Assembly: GCA_902494945.1 (NCBI GenBank)
Contig: CABUVF010000094.1
Coordinates: forward strand, 1 to 8,133
Direction: 5' to 3'
Source: an uncultured Collinsella sp.
Lineage (GTDB): Bacteria; Actinomycetota; Coriobacteriia; Coriobacteriales; Coriobacteriaceae
DNA: 8,133 nt
How positions within the stretch are numbered: the first letter of the stretch is position 1; each line of letters opens with the position of its first letter. Below, piece by piece: positions 7,619 to 8,133 of this stretch. Both the position numbers and the translations under genes were made by a program. The notes below the pieces were generated by a model. The model saw only the letters and a program-made list of their open reading frames with translations. It did no database searches and was not told the origin of the DNA.

Positions 7619-8133
7619 ATGGAAGCTAACGGAATCGTACTGTCGCCCGACCCTCGCCTGCGTCAGGAGTGCGCCGTGATCGAGGAGATCACCCCAGCGA
7701 TCGAGGCGCTTGCCGAGAAGATGAAGAAGATGATGTTCGACAACGGCGGTTGCGGCCTGGCTGCTCCGCAGATCGGCGAGCTTATTCAGCTCGTCACCAT
7801 TGACTGCGACTACAGCGACAAGAACGACTACGACCCGTACGTGCTCATCAACCCTGTCATTGTTGAGCAGAGTGACCATCTGGTGCCGTTTAGCGAGGGC
7901 TGCCTGTCCATCCCTGGCATTAGCTGCGAGATCGAGCGTCCCGACCATGTCGTCGTAGAGGCGTACGACTTGGACGCAAACCTGATTCGCTACGAGGCTA
8001 CGGGCGACCTGTTCTGCGTGTGCCTGCAGCACGAGATCGATCACCTGCATGGCAACACTATGTTCGAGCGACTGAAGCCCATGCAGAGGCTCAAGGCCGT
8101 CAAGGAGTACCAGGACGCCCTGGCCCGCGGCGC
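7619..8133 (+). CDS. def: Peptide deformylase (3' end beyond window)
   Basis: This partial gene (171 codons seen, no stop before the window end) encodes the metalloenzyme that removes the N-formyl group from nascent proteins at the ribosome. All three family motifs are present in order: GCGLAAPQ at residues 44-51, EGCLS at 93-97 and QHEIDH at 137-142. The metal ligands are C95, H138 and H142, and E139 is the catalytic acid/base. The N-terminus MEANGIVLSPDPRLR is typical. The visible part is already close to the usual full length of 160-190 residues, so only a short C-terminal tail is missing. It begins 18 bp after priA, an arrangement common in bacteria, where fmt often follows; fmt would lie outside this window. 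Confidence 0.97.
   Translation, partial: MEANGIVLSPDPRLRQECAVIEEITPAIEALAEKMKKMMFDNGGCGLAAPQIGELIQLVTIDCDYSDKNDYDPYVLINPVIVEQSDHLVPFSEGCLSIPGISCEIERPDHVVVEAYDLDANLIRYEATGDLFCVCLQHEIDHLHGNTMFERLKPMQRLKAVKEYQDALARG

Overview
The window is a GC-rich bacterial chromosome segment carrying five conserved housekeeping genes. The protein sequences and the high GC content suggest a Coriobacteriia-type actinobacterium, with Collinsella as my best guess. That is a judgement from sequence style and gene neighbourhood, not from a search. No phage, plasmid, CRISPR, rRNA or tRNA signal was seen.

Layout: the left half reads on the minus strand and the right half on the plus strand. From left to right: a single-chain iron-sulfur L-serine dehydratase (minus, 21-1628); a 312-bp gap holding a MITE-like long inverted repeat and the metK terminator; S-adenosylmethionine synthetase metK (minus, 1941-3221); a 266-bp divergent promoter region holding a perfect 26-bp inverted repeat; glutamyl-tRNA synthetase gltX (plus, 3488-4963) with its own terminator; a 210-bp gap largely filled by a nested palindrome; primosomal helicase priA (plus, 5174-7600); and, 18 bp further on, peptide deformylase def (plus, from 7619), cut by the window end. 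priA and def look co-transcribed. metK and gltX are divergent and probably separately transcribed. The serine dehydratase probably has its own promoter downstream of the metK terminator.

The coding part is ordinary, with two protein-level oddities. PriA has an N-terminal extension that begins with a canonical beta-sliding-clamp binding pentapeptide (QLSLF) followed by a Pro/Glu-rich linker. The serine dehydratase fuses a Bacillus-type beta subunit with an ACT-like domain to the alpha subunit and ends in a Cys-rich tail.

The most unusual content is intergenic. Each of the three gaps longer than 200 bp carries one long inverted repeat of roughly 75-140 bp, close to a start codon. Two of them (3331-3403 and 5040-5141) have a GGGACA core at the outer end of each arm. 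The second consists of two inverted copies of a unit that is itself a hairpin, which is the architecture of REPIN elements mobilised in trans by RAYT transposases. The third (about 1643-1780) has different arms and is more like a MITE. No transposase is present in the window, so mobility is inference.
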